A stretch of 64,000 nt of DNA from JANQIO01 sp043513815 (lineage in GTDB: Bacteria > Pseudomonadota > Gammaproteobacteria > Pseudomonadales > Halieaceae). Below, in pieces: positions 8,157 to 17,085 of this stretch (positions are counted from its first letter, which is position 1; every line of letters begins with the position of its first letter). The translations under genes and the position numbers were made by a program. The stretch spans positions 2,790,001-2,854,000 of the forward strand of contig CP121313.1 in assembly GCA_043513815.1 (NCBI GenBank), read 5' to 3'. Below the pieces are notes generated by a model that did not search any database, was not told the origin of the DNA, and worked only from the letters and a program-made list of their open reading frames with translations.

Positions 8157-11105
8157 CTAGAACTGGTACCGCACACCTACTGCATAGCGAGCGCCCTGCT
8201 CAATCGCAAAGATCAGCTGATCCTCTGTCCGACTGAATTTACGCTGGGTCTCGTCGGTCACGTTGATACCCTCAGCCATGAAGGTCAGGCCATCCATCCA
8301 CGGCGCTTCGTAGCTGATATTCACATCAAGCTGTCCGTAGTCTTCGGTGTAGATCGGGTTTCGCTCGCCGTTACCGTCCAGCGTGTTCTCCAGGAATTCA
8401 TCCCGCCAGTTGTAGGCCAGACGTGCCTGGAAGCCGTGTTTATCGTAGAAGGCCACGACGTTGTAGGAGTCACTCAATCCCAGCAGCGCAAACTGGTTTT
8501 CCGCCCCTTCGCCCTTGTTGGTATTGAAGTTGTCGTACTCGATATCACCATCCACCGTGGTGTAGTTCAGGATCATGCCGAAGCCCGTATCCCAGAACAT
8601 GTGCTGCCAGGCCAACTCGAAGCCGTCGATCTCCGCGGTTTCCACATTGACCGGGGTGACCAGGCTGAAGACAGCAGACGGATCGCCCTGGGCCGCGTCA
8701 CCCGCCACGGGCGCGCCATAAAGCGCTTCCATGTAGGAACGCACCACGGCCGGATCAGTGGTCCCGACGGCCGCGACGGCATCCGCGTAGCGCGGGCCCT
8801 GGGCCGGATGCGCCAACTCGAATACCGTTTCATCGACGGTGGTATTGCCGATAAAGTTATCCACGTCCTTGTAGTAATAACCCACCGAGATGTAGCTGCC
8901 CTCGTCGTAATACCACTCTGCCGAGAAATCGAAGTTGGTGGATTCGAAGGGCTTCAGGTCGGGGTTGCCGGAGTTACCCTGACCGCCGTTGAAACGTACC
9001 GGGTTGGCGATGGTCTTGCCGCCCTGCAGGTCGTTGAAGTTGGGGCGGGTAATGGTGATGCTGCTGGAGGCCCGCAACACCAGGTCCTGTATCACTTCGA
9101 TGTCGAAATCGATATTGGGCAGCCAGTTGTCGTAAGAGCCCTCGCCAGAGGTAAAGCCGCCACCGCTCGACAGCGCCGTAAACTCGTTGTCTGCGGCCCA
9201 CACCAGGGAATTATAAAGCGGCACAAAGGCCCTCGAGTCGACATCGGTATCTTCGTAGCGCAATCCCACCGTCAGGTGCATGGGCATGTCGGTATCTTCC
9301 CAGGCAAAGTTTACCTGGGCGAAGATGCCCGTTTGCTCTTCCTTCACCTCGCGATCGGTATCAAAGGCCGGGTTTGCACATAGCCGCGTGCCGCAGGTGC
9401 TGAGGGTCTCACCATTAGCCGCAGCAATGGCGCCGATATCGTTGATCAGGCCGTTAAAGCTCGACTCGAAGTAGATCGGCTGCAGATTGGGGTTGTTGGC
9501 GCCGTCCAACTCGTCAAACTGGCCGGGCAGGCTCTGCTGGGTGAAGTTTGAATCGTTGTAGTCCTCGGGCGCGCCGTAGCCGCCCCAGGTGTCGCGTTGG
9601 GAATTGGAGAAAGCAGAGCGGTTCTTGTTCTCCATGGCCATGACGCCGAAATCGATACTCTGGATGCCTGCGAAATCGCCGTCAAAGTTGAACTGGCCGG
9701 CCAGTTGGAACTGCTCGATCTCGGATTTCATGTAGGAGTTGCGGAAAGAGGTACCGGAACTCAGCATACGTGAGGGGTCCAGTTCATCCTGCATGGATAC
9801 TGCCAGCACCGGCAGATCCTGGCTGTAGTCCATTTCATTGAAGAAGCGGCCGAACTGAACACCGGAGACAATGTTGTTGGACCCGCGGTCGTCCTTTGCC
9901 TTGTTCTCGGCTTCGGAGCTGTGATAATCGACGGAAAGCGTCAGCCGGTCGGTTGCCCGCCACTCGACGTTGAGGCCTGCGGACGTCAGCTCGTTCTCCC
10001 GGCCCCATTCACCAACACCGAAGGTCAGGTCGGAGCCGGTAGAGTCATTGTAGATTACCGGCGCCTTGATATTGTTGCCGCTGAACTCGCCGGACACCGG
10101 GTTACCGTTGAACCAGGCCCCCATGTCGTGCACCTGCTCCTCGATATCAAAGTTCGAGTAGGTGTAGTCCAGGGTTGCCGTGACGGTGTCGATCGGCTCC
10201 CACTGCAGGGTCAGCTGGGCATTGGTGCGCTCGCGCTGGACCTGGCCGAAGGCATAGTTGATGTTGCGCGGCATGGAATAGATTTCGCCGGGCTGGGGAT
10301 TATTCACCCAGTTCGGATCATCCGGCGCCACGGAGCCCCAGTCGCCCTGTCCGCCCGGGATGGTGTACCAGCCCGAGGTCGTACCGGCCTGGTCGTAGCC
10401 GCTGTCACGCTCCGAGTAGCTGCCGGAGATCGCCACGCCTACTGTACCGTCGGCAAACTGGCCGCTGTAGATACCCGAGACTTCCGGCGTCCAGTCGTCG
10501 CCGCCATCTTCGTTGGTCGTGTCGTGATTGCCCTTGGCAGAAAGGCTCAGGGCACCCTCCGGCATTTCCAGCGGACGCGTGGTGGAAATATTGATCACCG
10601 AGCCGATGCCACCGGTCGGGTTGTTGGCGCGGCCGGTCTTGTAGACCTGCACACCGCTGACGCTCTCGGCGGCGAGCTGGGCAAAGTCGAAGGAGCGCGA
10701 GGCGGATGCCGTGGTGTTCTCGATATTCGCGGCAGGCATTACCCGGCCGTTCAGGGTGATCACGTTGTAGTCCGGCCCAAAGCCGCGCACCGTTACCCGG
10801 CTACCCTCACCGTTGACCCGATCAATGGATACGCCAGTCACGCGCTGCAGTGATTCCGCCAGGTTGGTATCAGGCATCTTGCCGATATCCTGGGCAGATA
10901 TGGCGTCGACGACACCCTGGGAGTCACGCTTGACGTCCATGGACCGCAACAGACTGCTACGGATACCGGTGACGACGACTTCTTCCATGACTCTGGGCGG
11001 ACCATCCGCAGCTTCCTGGGCGGATGCCAGCCCGCTGACCATCATCAGGCTGCATGACGCTATGGCACTGGCTGTGAGTTTCTTCTTGAAGGGTATACCG
11101 CTCAT
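8157..11105 (-). CDS. TonB-dependent outer-membrane receptor
   Basis: This 982-residue outer-membrane receptor imports ligands with energy from TonB-ExbBD. A signal peptide covers residues 1-29 (ending GLASAQ). The TonB box is near EEVVVTGIR, and the plug domain follows (ISAQDIGKMPDTNLAESLQ, VTVRGFGPDYNVITLNGR). A beta-barrel fills the rest and ends in the canonical aromatic terminus YAVGVRYQF. Length and plug sequence match the large carbohydrate-type receptors common in Caulobacter, Xanthomonas and marine gammaproteobacteria. Neighbouring glycosidases and sugar transporters support an oligosaccharide ligand. A GGAG ribosome-binding sequence lies 9 bases upstream of the ATG. Confidence 0.95.
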   Translation of the reverse strand: MSGIPFKKKLTASAIASCSLMMVSGLASAQEAADGPPRVMEEVVVTGIRSSLLRSMDVKRDSQGVVDAISAQDIGKMPDTNLAESLQRVTGVSIDRVNGEGSRVTVRGFGPDYNVITLNGRVMPAANIENTTASASRSFDFAQLAAESVSGVQVYKTGRANNPTGGIGSVINISTTRPLEMPEGALSLSAKGNHDTTNEDGGDDWTPEVSGIYSGQFADGTVGVAISGSYSERDSGYDQAGTTSGWYTIPGGQGDWGSVAPDDPNWVNNPQPGEIYSMPRNINYAFGQVQRERTNAQLTLQWEPIDTVTATLDYTYSNFDIEEQVHDMGAWFNGNPVSGEFSGNNIKAPVIYNDSTGSDLTFGVGEWGRENELTSAGLNVEWRATDRLTLSVDYHSSEAENKAKDDRGSNNIVSGVQFGRFFNEMDYSQDLPVLAVSMQDELDPSRMLSSGTSFRNSYMKSEIEQFQLAGQFNFDGDFAGIQSIDFGVMAMENKNRSAFSNSQRDTWGGYGAPEDYNDSNFTQQSLPGQFDELDGANNPNLQPIYFESSFNGLINDIGAIAAANGETLSTCGTRLCANPAFDTDREVKEEQTGIFAQVNFAWEDTDMPMHLTVGLRYEDTDVDSRAFVPLYNSLVWAADNEFTALSSGGGFTSGEGSYDNWLPNIDFDIEVIQDLVLRASSSITITRPNFNDLQGGKTIANPVRFNGGQGNSGNPDLKPFESTNFDFSAEWYYDEGSYISVGYYYKDVDNFIGNTTVDETVFELAHPAQGPRYADAVAAVGTTDPAVVRSYMEALYGAPVAGDAAQGDPSAVFSLVTPVNVETAEIDGFELAWQHMFWDTGFGMILNYTTVDGDIEYDNFNTNKGEGAENQFALLGLSDSYNVVAFYDKHGFQARLAYNWRDEFLENTLDGNGERNPIYTEDYGQLDVNISYEAPWMDGLTFMAEGINVTDETQRKFSRTEDQLIFAIEQGARYAVGVRYQF

Positions 11106-11408
11106 CTGAAAATCTCCGTCGACGCTTTATATTTATTTAGGTGCACTGAATTTTTGTTATGTGCACTCTGATTCGACTGTGAGTCAGCGCTTTTGAACTG
11201 CGCCGTACTACAAATTGCTACAGCATAAACTGCGCGCTCTATCGCCTTCGCGCTACTGAATTCCGACAAGTCGGACTGTCGATGCGGTAAAGCGGACGGT
11301 GCCAACGAAACCGGGTCAGCACAAGCGCCCAAAAGTAGTGCGGCCAGGCAGGCATGGGCGAGCATTCACGCGGCAGGGCTATAGCTTGTGATTTTGCGAA
11401 CCAATGCC
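11106..11408 (-). promoter_or_regulatory. Upstream region of the TonB receptor; paired GTGCACT repeats
   Basis: This 303-base gap holds no convincing gene. GTGCACT occurs at 11141-11147 and again at 11161-11167, exactly 20 bases apart, about two helical turns, in an AT-richer stretch just upstream of the receptor start. Such face-aligned repeats are typical of regulator sites, and LytTR regulators bind spaced direct repeats. A minus-strand frame from 11365 to 11102 starts with a lipoprotein-like stretch (MLAHACLAALLLGACA) but has no ribosome-binding sequence and then turns into compositionally random residues. I do not call it a gene. Confidence 0.4.
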
Positions 11409-12800
11409 TCACTTATCACCGGCGGGACGGCCAGCTGCTCCTGTGTAGACCCGCGCCGGCAACTGCGCCATGCGGCCTGCCAGTGTATCGAGGGAAAATT
11501 CATGCAGGCCAGCCAGCGCGTGCTCGATGCGGTTGCCGAAGGGCTCCAGCCAGTGTGCCGCCAGGTGTCCCGGGCCGAACAGCACCCCCAGCATGGAGCC
11601 GGCAGTGGCGCCAAAACTGTCGGTATCGTTGCCCTGGCTGACCTGCAGCCCAATGCCGTGGCCCACATCCTCGGCAAATTTCAGGGTGTTGAGCAATGTC
11701 CCGACCTCCTGATAGACCCGGCAGTGGGTAAACCGGGCGTATTTGCGGTGGATGCCGCGGTAGCCCGATTCCCAGTCCCCTGCCGCCGACACCGCTTGCA
11801 GGGCATCATCCAGCACCTCGCTCAGACGTGACCGGGCCGGGATGCGCCGCCGGGCCTCCTCGGCAAGCGCCAGGCGCTGATTGCCGGGGCGACCCGGAGC
11901 TGCGAGGTGGCACAGGGCGATCAGCGCAGCGACGAACATGGGGCCATAGACCCCGGTGCGTATGTGAGTGAAGGATGCGTCCTTCCAGGCCAGCCAGGCA
12001 GCCAGATCAGGATTGCCAGGGCAGGCGTAGCCGTAGGCATCGGCACGAATCAGGGCCCCGCACATCTCGTCGCCGGGATTCAGCAGCAATACATCATGAT
12101 CCGGGCCACTGGCGGCCAGATCGTCGAACAGGTGGTGGTGGCCCAGTCCGCTGTGCAGCAGCGCGGTGCGCTCCGGACCCCAGGTCCAGCCGTGGGCGAT
12201 ATTGAGAGCCCAGGCCTGGTACATATCGTCGCGGTTGAAGCCAGGGCCGTGGGCCTCCAGTAACAGCATACCGAGCAGGCTGTAGTGGATATCGTCATCG
12301 GCGGCGACCGCGCAGATATTGCCCCGCGTGGTCTCGGTCCAGGAATCGTGGCGTCGCCCCAGGCGCTCGAGGAACTCGACCGTGACGTAGTCGCTGAACG
12401 GCCATTCTCCCAATGCCCGGCCCGCCTGCTTGAGTTCCGCCAGGGTCGGGTCGACTTCCACCGGCTTGCCAAGCACACAGCCACACACGGACCCCAGGAA
12501 CCCGGCCCGGGCGCACTCCGCCGCCCGCGCCAGGTCGGGCTCGGGCCAGGCACAGTCAGGATCGAGTTGCGGTGATTCCGCAACAATGTGTTCCCAGGCC
12601 AGCGGCTCACGGTAGGGCCAGTCCTTGCGCAGCGGCGGATCGCGCAATTCCTGCGCCAGCTGGTAGAGCCCGTCATAGCTGTCCGCCGCCGCCTCAACCC
12701 TGGCCTGGAACGCCGGCTCATCAATAGCGCAACCCTGCTCCAGACGCTGCCGCATGACCTGCAGCACTGCACTCCTGAGCTGGTCCCTCCCAATCAACAT
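11409..12800 (-). CDS. ADP-ribosylglycohydrolase family protein
   Basis: The 463-residue product belongs to the DraG/ARH-like ADP-ribosylglycohydrolase superfamily. Visible hallmarks are GFLGSVCGCVLGKPVE (residues 100-115), an acidic metal-site cluster ADDDIHYSLLG (167-177), and the C-terminal GNDTDSFGATAGSMLG (390-405), which supplies the second set of Mg-binding aspartates. About 95 N-terminal residues form an extra region not typical of small DraG enzymes. ATG at 12800 was chosen because AGGGGG lies 8 bases upstream; the open frame beyond looks random. Family members cleave ADP-ribosyl links, but several occur in sugar loci with unknown substrates. It diverges from the GH3 operon. Confidence 0.85.
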   Translation of the reverse strand: MLIGRDQLRSAVLQVMRQRLEQGCAIDEPAFQARVEAAADSYDGLYQLAQELRDPPLRKDWPYREPLAWEHIVAESPQLDPDCAWPEPDLARAAECARAGFLGSVCGCVLGKPVEVDPTLAELKQAGRALGEWPFSDYVTVEFLERLGRRHDSWTETTRGNICAVAADDDIHYSLLGMLLLEAHGPGFNRDDMYQAWALNIAHGWTWGPERTALLHSGLGHHHLFDDLAASGPDHDVLLLNPGDEMCGALIRADAYGYACPGNPDLAAWLAWKDASFTHIRTGVYGPMFVAALIALCHLAAPGRPGNQRLALAEEARRRIPARSRLSEVLDDALQAVSAAGDWESGYRGIHRKYARFTHCRVYQEVGTLLNTLKFAEDVGHGIGLQVSQGNDTDSFGATAGSMLGVLFGPGHLAAHWLEPFGNRIEHALAGLHEFSLDTLAGRMAQLPARVYTGAAGRPAGDK

Positions 12801-13011
12801 CTTTGCCCCCTGGCCTGCGACTGCTGCCGCTGCCGCCCGTTGCCGTCCGGTTTGTCCCGATTTGGGTCCGTTTAGGCGATTTACGATGGCAGCGCCTGAG
12901 AAATCTCCGAAAAATGCATCCTCGGCCGAACTACAGCCTGCACCAGTGTACCCCGCAGCGAGAATTCCTATACGGCCGGAAAATACTAGACCAGAATACG
13001 AGTGAAACAGG
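12801..13011. promoter_or_regulatory. Divergent intergenic region between ADP-ribosylglycohydrolase and GH3 genes
   Basis: This 211-base region must carry promoters for both divergent transcripts. It contains GTTTGTCC, GATTTGGGTCC and GTTTAGGCGATTT-like short runs near 12850-12885 and an AT-rich stretch at 12960-13005. I could not identify a confident sigma70 promoter or operator palindrome. Confidence 0.35.
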
Positions 13012-15225
13012 ATGCTACAAAACCCGCACATGGAGCAGGTTAACGAAGCTGGAGCCAACGTCGACGAGCGCGTGGCCGCGCTGCTTGCGCAAATGACGCT
13101 GGAAGAGAAAATCGGCCAGCTCAGTCAGGTCAATGGCGGTGGCCATGACCTGCACGATGCCGTGCGCGCCGGACGCGTCGGCTCGGTGCTGAACGAAGTC
13201 CACCTCGACGCAGTCAATGAACTCCAGCGTCTCGCCGTGGAGGAAAGCCGCCTCGGTATTCCGCTGATCATCGGCCGCGACGTCATCCACGGTTTCAAGA
13301 CCATCTTCCCGATACCGCTCGGCCAGGCCGCCACCTGGGATCCTGAGTCCGTCAGGGCGGCGGCGGCCGTTGCCGCCAATGAGGCCGCAGCGGTGGGCGT
13401 CAACTGGACCTTTGCGCCAATGATCGACATCACCCGCGATCCGCGCTGGGGCCGCATCGCCGAGAGCCTGGGCGAAGACCCGGTACTGTGCGGTCTATTG
13501 GGCGCTGCCATGGTGCAGGGCTTTCAGGGCGAATCCCTGGGGGCGACAGGCTCCATCGCAGCCTGTGCCAAGCACTTCGCCGGCTACGGCGCGGTCGAAG
13601 GCGGCCTCGACTACAGCACCGCCAACATTCCCGAGAACGAGCTGCGCAATGTGTACCTCCCGCCGTTCAAGGACGCCTGTGATGCCGGTGTGGCGACCTT
13701 CATGGCCTCCTTCAGTGATCTCAACGGGGTACCTGCCAGTGGCAACGAGTTCCTGATGAAGCAGGTGCTGCGAGAGGAGTGGGGCTTCAAGGGCTTCGTG
13801 GTCAGCGACTGGGAGTCGATCAAGGAACTGACCGTCCACGGTTTCACGGAAGACGATGGCGGCGCTGCCTTCGAAGCCGCCAATGCCGGCGTCGACATGG
13901 AAATGGCAAGCACGCTGTACCGCGACCACCTGCCCTGGCTGCTGGAGTCCGGCAAGCTCAGCGAGCAGCAGATCGACACCATGGTCAGCAATGTCCTGCG
14001 TATCAAGTTCGAGCTGGGCCTGTTCGAGCATGCCTATACCGACCCGCACCAGTTCCCGGCGCCGGTGAACGACGAACATCGCCGCCTGGCCCGGGAAGTC
14101 GCCACCCGAAGCTGTGTACTGTTGAAGAACGAGGGCCCGGTACTGCCCTTGTCTGCGGACCAGCTATCATCGCTGGCAGTCATCGGGCCAATGGCAGACG
14201 ACGGCTATGAACAACTGGGCACCTGGATATTCGACGGTGAGTCACGCCACAGCCAGCCTTGCCTGCAGGCGATTTACGACCACGTCGGCGATGCTGTCGA
14301 GGTGCGCTGGGCGCAGGGTATGACGCATTCCCGCTGCCGGGAGAATGATGGCTTCGATGACGCCGTGCAGGCGGCTGCCGAATCCGACGTGGCGCTGATG
14401 TTTATGGGCGAGGAGTCCATCCTCTCCGGCGAGGCGCACTGCCGCGCCGAACTCGACTTGCCCGGTGACCAGGAAAAGCTGATCAAGGCCGTTGCCGAAA
14501 CCGGCACCCCGGTAGTGCTGGTGGTAATGGCCGGTCGTCCGCTGACACTGGGCCGTGTACTGGACAAGGTCGCAGCAGTCCTCTATGCCTGGCATCCAGG
14601 CACCATGGGTGGCCCCGCCATCGCCGACCTGCTGTTCGGCGTGACATCTCCATCAGGCAAGCTACCAGTGACCTTCCCGCGCGTGGTGGGGCAGATTCCC
14701 ATTTACTACGCTCGAAAAAACACCGGCCGGCCACCGTCGCACGACGGCATTACGCACATCGACGAGATCGACGGCAAGGCCCCGCAGACTTCCCTGGGCA
14801 TGTCAGCCTTCCACCTGGACGCGGGCTTCACGCCACAATTCCACTTTGGCTATGGCCTGTCCTACACGGAGTTCTCTTACCGCGATATGGTCCTGTCCAC
14901 GGACCGGCTGCGCCCTGGGGAGAGCCTCACCCTGAAAGCCACCATTGAAAATGTCGGCGCGGTGGCGGCAGATGAGGTCGTGCAGCTCTATGTTCGCGAC
15001 CTGGTGGGCAGCGTGACGCGCCCAGTCAAGCAACTAAAAGGCTTCCAACGCGTGCATCTCGCACCCGGGGAGAGCCGCGAGGTCAGCTTCGAGCTGCATA
15101 CGGATGACCTGGCTTTCTACGACCGCCATATGCAGCAAGTGACCGAACCCGGTCGCTTCCACGCCTGGATCGGCAGCAGTTCTGATCCGGAGCTGTGGGC
15201 GGAATTCGAGATTACAGGCGAGTAA
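13012..15225 (+). CDS. GH3 beta-glucosidase (BglX-type)
   Basis: This is a retaining glycoside hydrolase family 3 enzyme of 737 residues that releases sugars from the non-reducing ends of beta-glucosides or beta-xylosides. The (beta/alpha)8 domain carries KHFAGYGAVEGG and the nucleophile D266 in VVSDWES. The second domain has GEESILSGEA with E474 as the probable acid/base. A fibronectin-III-like domain closes the protein (DEVVQLYVRDLVGSVTRPVKQLKGF). No signal peptide is visible, unlike secreted BglX, so the enzyme probably acts in the cytoplasm on imported oligosaccharides. It is the first gene of a plus-strand operon, 6 bases before the next GH3 gene. Confidence 0.93.
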   Translation: MLQNPHMEQVNEAGANVDERVAALLAQMTLEEKIGQLSQVNGGGHDLHDAVRAGRVGSVLNEVHLDAVNELQRLAVEESRLGIPLIIGRDVIHGFKTIFPIPLGQAATWDPESVRAAAAVAANEAAAVGVNWTFAPMIDITRDPRWGRIAESLGEDPVLCGLLGAAMVQGFQGESLGATGSIAACAKHFAGYGAVEGGLDYSTANIPENELRNVYLPPFKDACDAGVATFMASFSDLNGVPASGNEFLMKQVLREEWGFKGFVVSDWESIKELTVHGFTEDDGGAAFEAANAGVDMEMASTLYRDHLPWLLESGKLSEQQIDTMVSNVLRIKFELGLFEHAYTDPHQFPAPVNDEHRRLAREVATRSCVLLKNEGPVLPLSADQLSSLAVIGPMADDGYEQLGTWIFDGESRHSQPCLQAIYDHVGDAVEVRWAQGMTHSRCRENDGFDDAVQAAAESDVALMFMGEESILSGEAHCRAELDLPGDQEKLIKAVAETGTPVVLVVMAGRPLTLGRVLDKVAAVLYAWHPGTMGGPAIADLLFGVTSPSGKLPVTFPRVVGQIPIYYARKNTGRPPSHDGITHIDEIDGKAPQTSLGMSAFHLDAGFTPQFHFGYGLSYTEFSYRDMVLSTDRLRPGESLTLKATIENVGAVAADEVVQLYVRDLVGSVTRPVKQLKGFQRVHLAPGESREVSFELHTDDLAFYDRHMQQVTEPGRFHAWIGSSSDPELWAEFEITGE

Positions 15226-15231
15226 CCCACC

Positions 15232-17034
15232 ATGAACCAGGCCGCTGGCAACGATGTTGAAACCCTTCTTGCGCAGATGACGCTGGCCCAGAAGATCGGC
15301 CAGATGGTGCAGACTGAACGCATGGCCATCACGCCGGAACAGGTCAAGAGCTGGCATATCGGCTCGGTGCTCAGCGGCGGCGGCTCCTGCCCGGGTGAAA
15401 ACCAGGTAGCGGACTGGGTCGAGATGAACGATGCCTACTGGGCCGCCTCCATGGAAGAGGACAGCGAGCACCTGGCTATACCGATCATCTACGGTGTCGA
15501 CGCCGTGCACGGCAACAACAACGTCAGCGGCGCGACCATATTTCCCCACAATATCGGCCTGGGCGCCGCTCGCGACCCGGAGCTGATGCATGAAATTGCC
15601 CGTGTCACCGCTCGGGAGGTTCTGGCTACCGGCGTCGAGTGGACCTTCGCCCCAACGTTGGCGGTGGCGCAGGACCCACACTGGGGTCGCATGTATGAAA
15701 GCTACTCCCAGGACCCCGCGATTGTGGCCAGCTACGCCGGTCGGTTTGTGGAGGGCCTGCAGGGTGACCTGGGCCGTGACGGCATTGTCGCTACCGTCAA
15801 ACACTGGGTGGGCGACGGCGGCACCAACCACGGTATCGAACAGGGTGATACGCGACTTTCCGAGGCCGAGCTTCGACGCGTGCACATGGAGGGCTACCGA
15901 CCTGCCATCGATGCCGGCGTTCTCTGCGTCATGGTGTCTTTCAATTCCTGGAACGGAGACAAGTGCCACGGCCACCGCTACCTGGTCGACTACGTACTCA
16001 AGCAGCAGTTCGGCTTCTCCGGCTGCGTGATCTCCGACTGGGACGGCATCGACTACCTGGCCGACCACTACTTCGACGCCGTCGCCATGAGTGTGAATGC
16101 CGGCATCGACCTGTTCATGGTGTCGGAAAACTGGCAGCCCTTCATCGAACACCTGACCGCCCACGTGAATCACGGCACCGTGCCCATGGAGCGGATCGAC
16201 GATGCAGTGCGACGCATCCTCGGCATGAAGCTCGCCATCGGCCTGTTCAACAAGCCGCGCCCGGCCGAGCGCTACTGGTCCAACCACGCCAGTTTTGGCT
16301 GCGAAGAACATCGCGCCGTGGCACGCGAGGCGGTGCGCAAATCCATGGTGCTGCTGAAAAACGATGACGCTGTACTGCCTCTCGGGAAGGACGCGAAGAT
16401 TCTCGTGGCCGGCAAAAACGCTGACAACATCGGCCACCAGTGCGGCGGTTTCACGGTGGCCTGGCAGGGAACCTCAGGCAACGAGTTCGTGGTAGGCGGC
16501 ACCTCTATCTGGGAGGGTATCAAGGCACTGGCGCCCGGAGCCCAGCTAAGCGCCAGCGATGGCGGGGACGCAGACCCCGAGCGACACGAAGCGGCCATCG
16601 TGGTGATCGGCGAAACGCCCTACGCCGAAGGCATGGGCGATATCCGCGACGGTGACGACGTGGTGGTGCAGGCCGGCTCGCAAATCAACGGCAAGCTCAA
16701 AGTGCTGGAGCCTTACGGCGATAGCCTGCGACTGGAAGATCTGCATCCCGAAGACATTGCCACCATTCGACGCATTCGCGACAAGGGCATACCGGTGGTA
16801 ACCGTGATGCTGTCCGGCCGCCCCCTGGTGGCCAATTCCGAAATCGAAGCCTCGCAGGCCTTTGTCGCCGCCTGGCTGCCCGGCTCCGAGGGCCAGGGCG
16901 TCGCCGACGTTCTGTTTGGCGACCATCCGTTTACCGGCAAGCTGTCTTTCTCCTGGCCAAAAGAGATAGCACCAGCCCGGGTCAGCGACCCTGGCTATGA
17001 GCCATTATTCCCCGTGGGGTACGGCCTGAACTAG
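15232..17034 (+). CDS. GH3 exo-beta-glucosidase/glucohydrolase (ExoI/ExoP-like)
   Basis: The 600-residue two-domain GH3 enzyme resembles barley beta-glucan exohydrolase and marine ExoP. The first domain has GVDAVHGNNNV, VKHWVGDGGT and the nucleophile D269 in VISDWDG. The second domain has GETPYAEGMGD with E466 as acid/base. It lacks the C-terminal fibronectin-like domain of its neighbour. No signal peptide is visible, so cytoplasmic action is likely. Having two GH3 types in tandem suggests complementary linkage or chain-length preferences on the same beta-glucan-type substrate. It ends 51 bases before the symporter gene. Confidence 0.93.
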   Translation: MNQAAGNDVETLLAQMTLAQKIGQMVQTERMAITPEQVKSWHIGSVLSGGGSCPGENQVADWVEMNDAYWAASMEEDSEHLAIPIIYGVDAVHGNNNVSGATIFPHNIGLGAARDPELMHEIARVTAREVLATGVEWTFAPTLAVAQDPHWGRMYESYSQDPAIVASYAGRFVEGLQGDLGRDGIVATVKHWVGDGGTNHGIEQGDTRLSEAELRRVHMEGYRPAIDAGVLCVMVSFNSWNGDKCHGHRYLVDYVLKQQFGFSGCVISDWDGIDYLADHYFDAVAMSVNAGIDLFMVSENWQPFIEHLTAHVNHGTVPMERIDDAVRRILGMKLAIGLFNKPRPAERYWSNHASFGCEEHRAVAREAVRKSMVLLKNDDAVLPLGKDAKILVAGKNADNIGHQCGGFTVAWQGTSGNEFVVGGTSIWEGIKALAPGAQLSASDGGDADPERHEAAIVVIGETPYAEGMGDIRDGDDVVVQAGSQINGKLKVLEPYGDSLRLEDLHPEDIATIRRIRDKGIPVVTVMLSGRPLVANSEIEASQAFVAAWLPGSEGQGVADVLFGDHPFTGKLSFSWPKEIAPARVSDPGYEPLFPVGYGLN

Positions 17035-17085
17035 TAGAACCCCACAGCGGCCCAAAGCCGCACACAACAACAGCGGAAAACAATA

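Noticed and set aside
11102..11365. Minus-strand frame beginning with a lipoprotein-like signal sequence, overlapping the TonB receptor start by 4 bases
   Set aside because: There is no ribosome-binding sequence, and after about 35 residues the product looks like translated AT-rich promoter DNA. It could be a broken remnant but cannot be supported as a gene.
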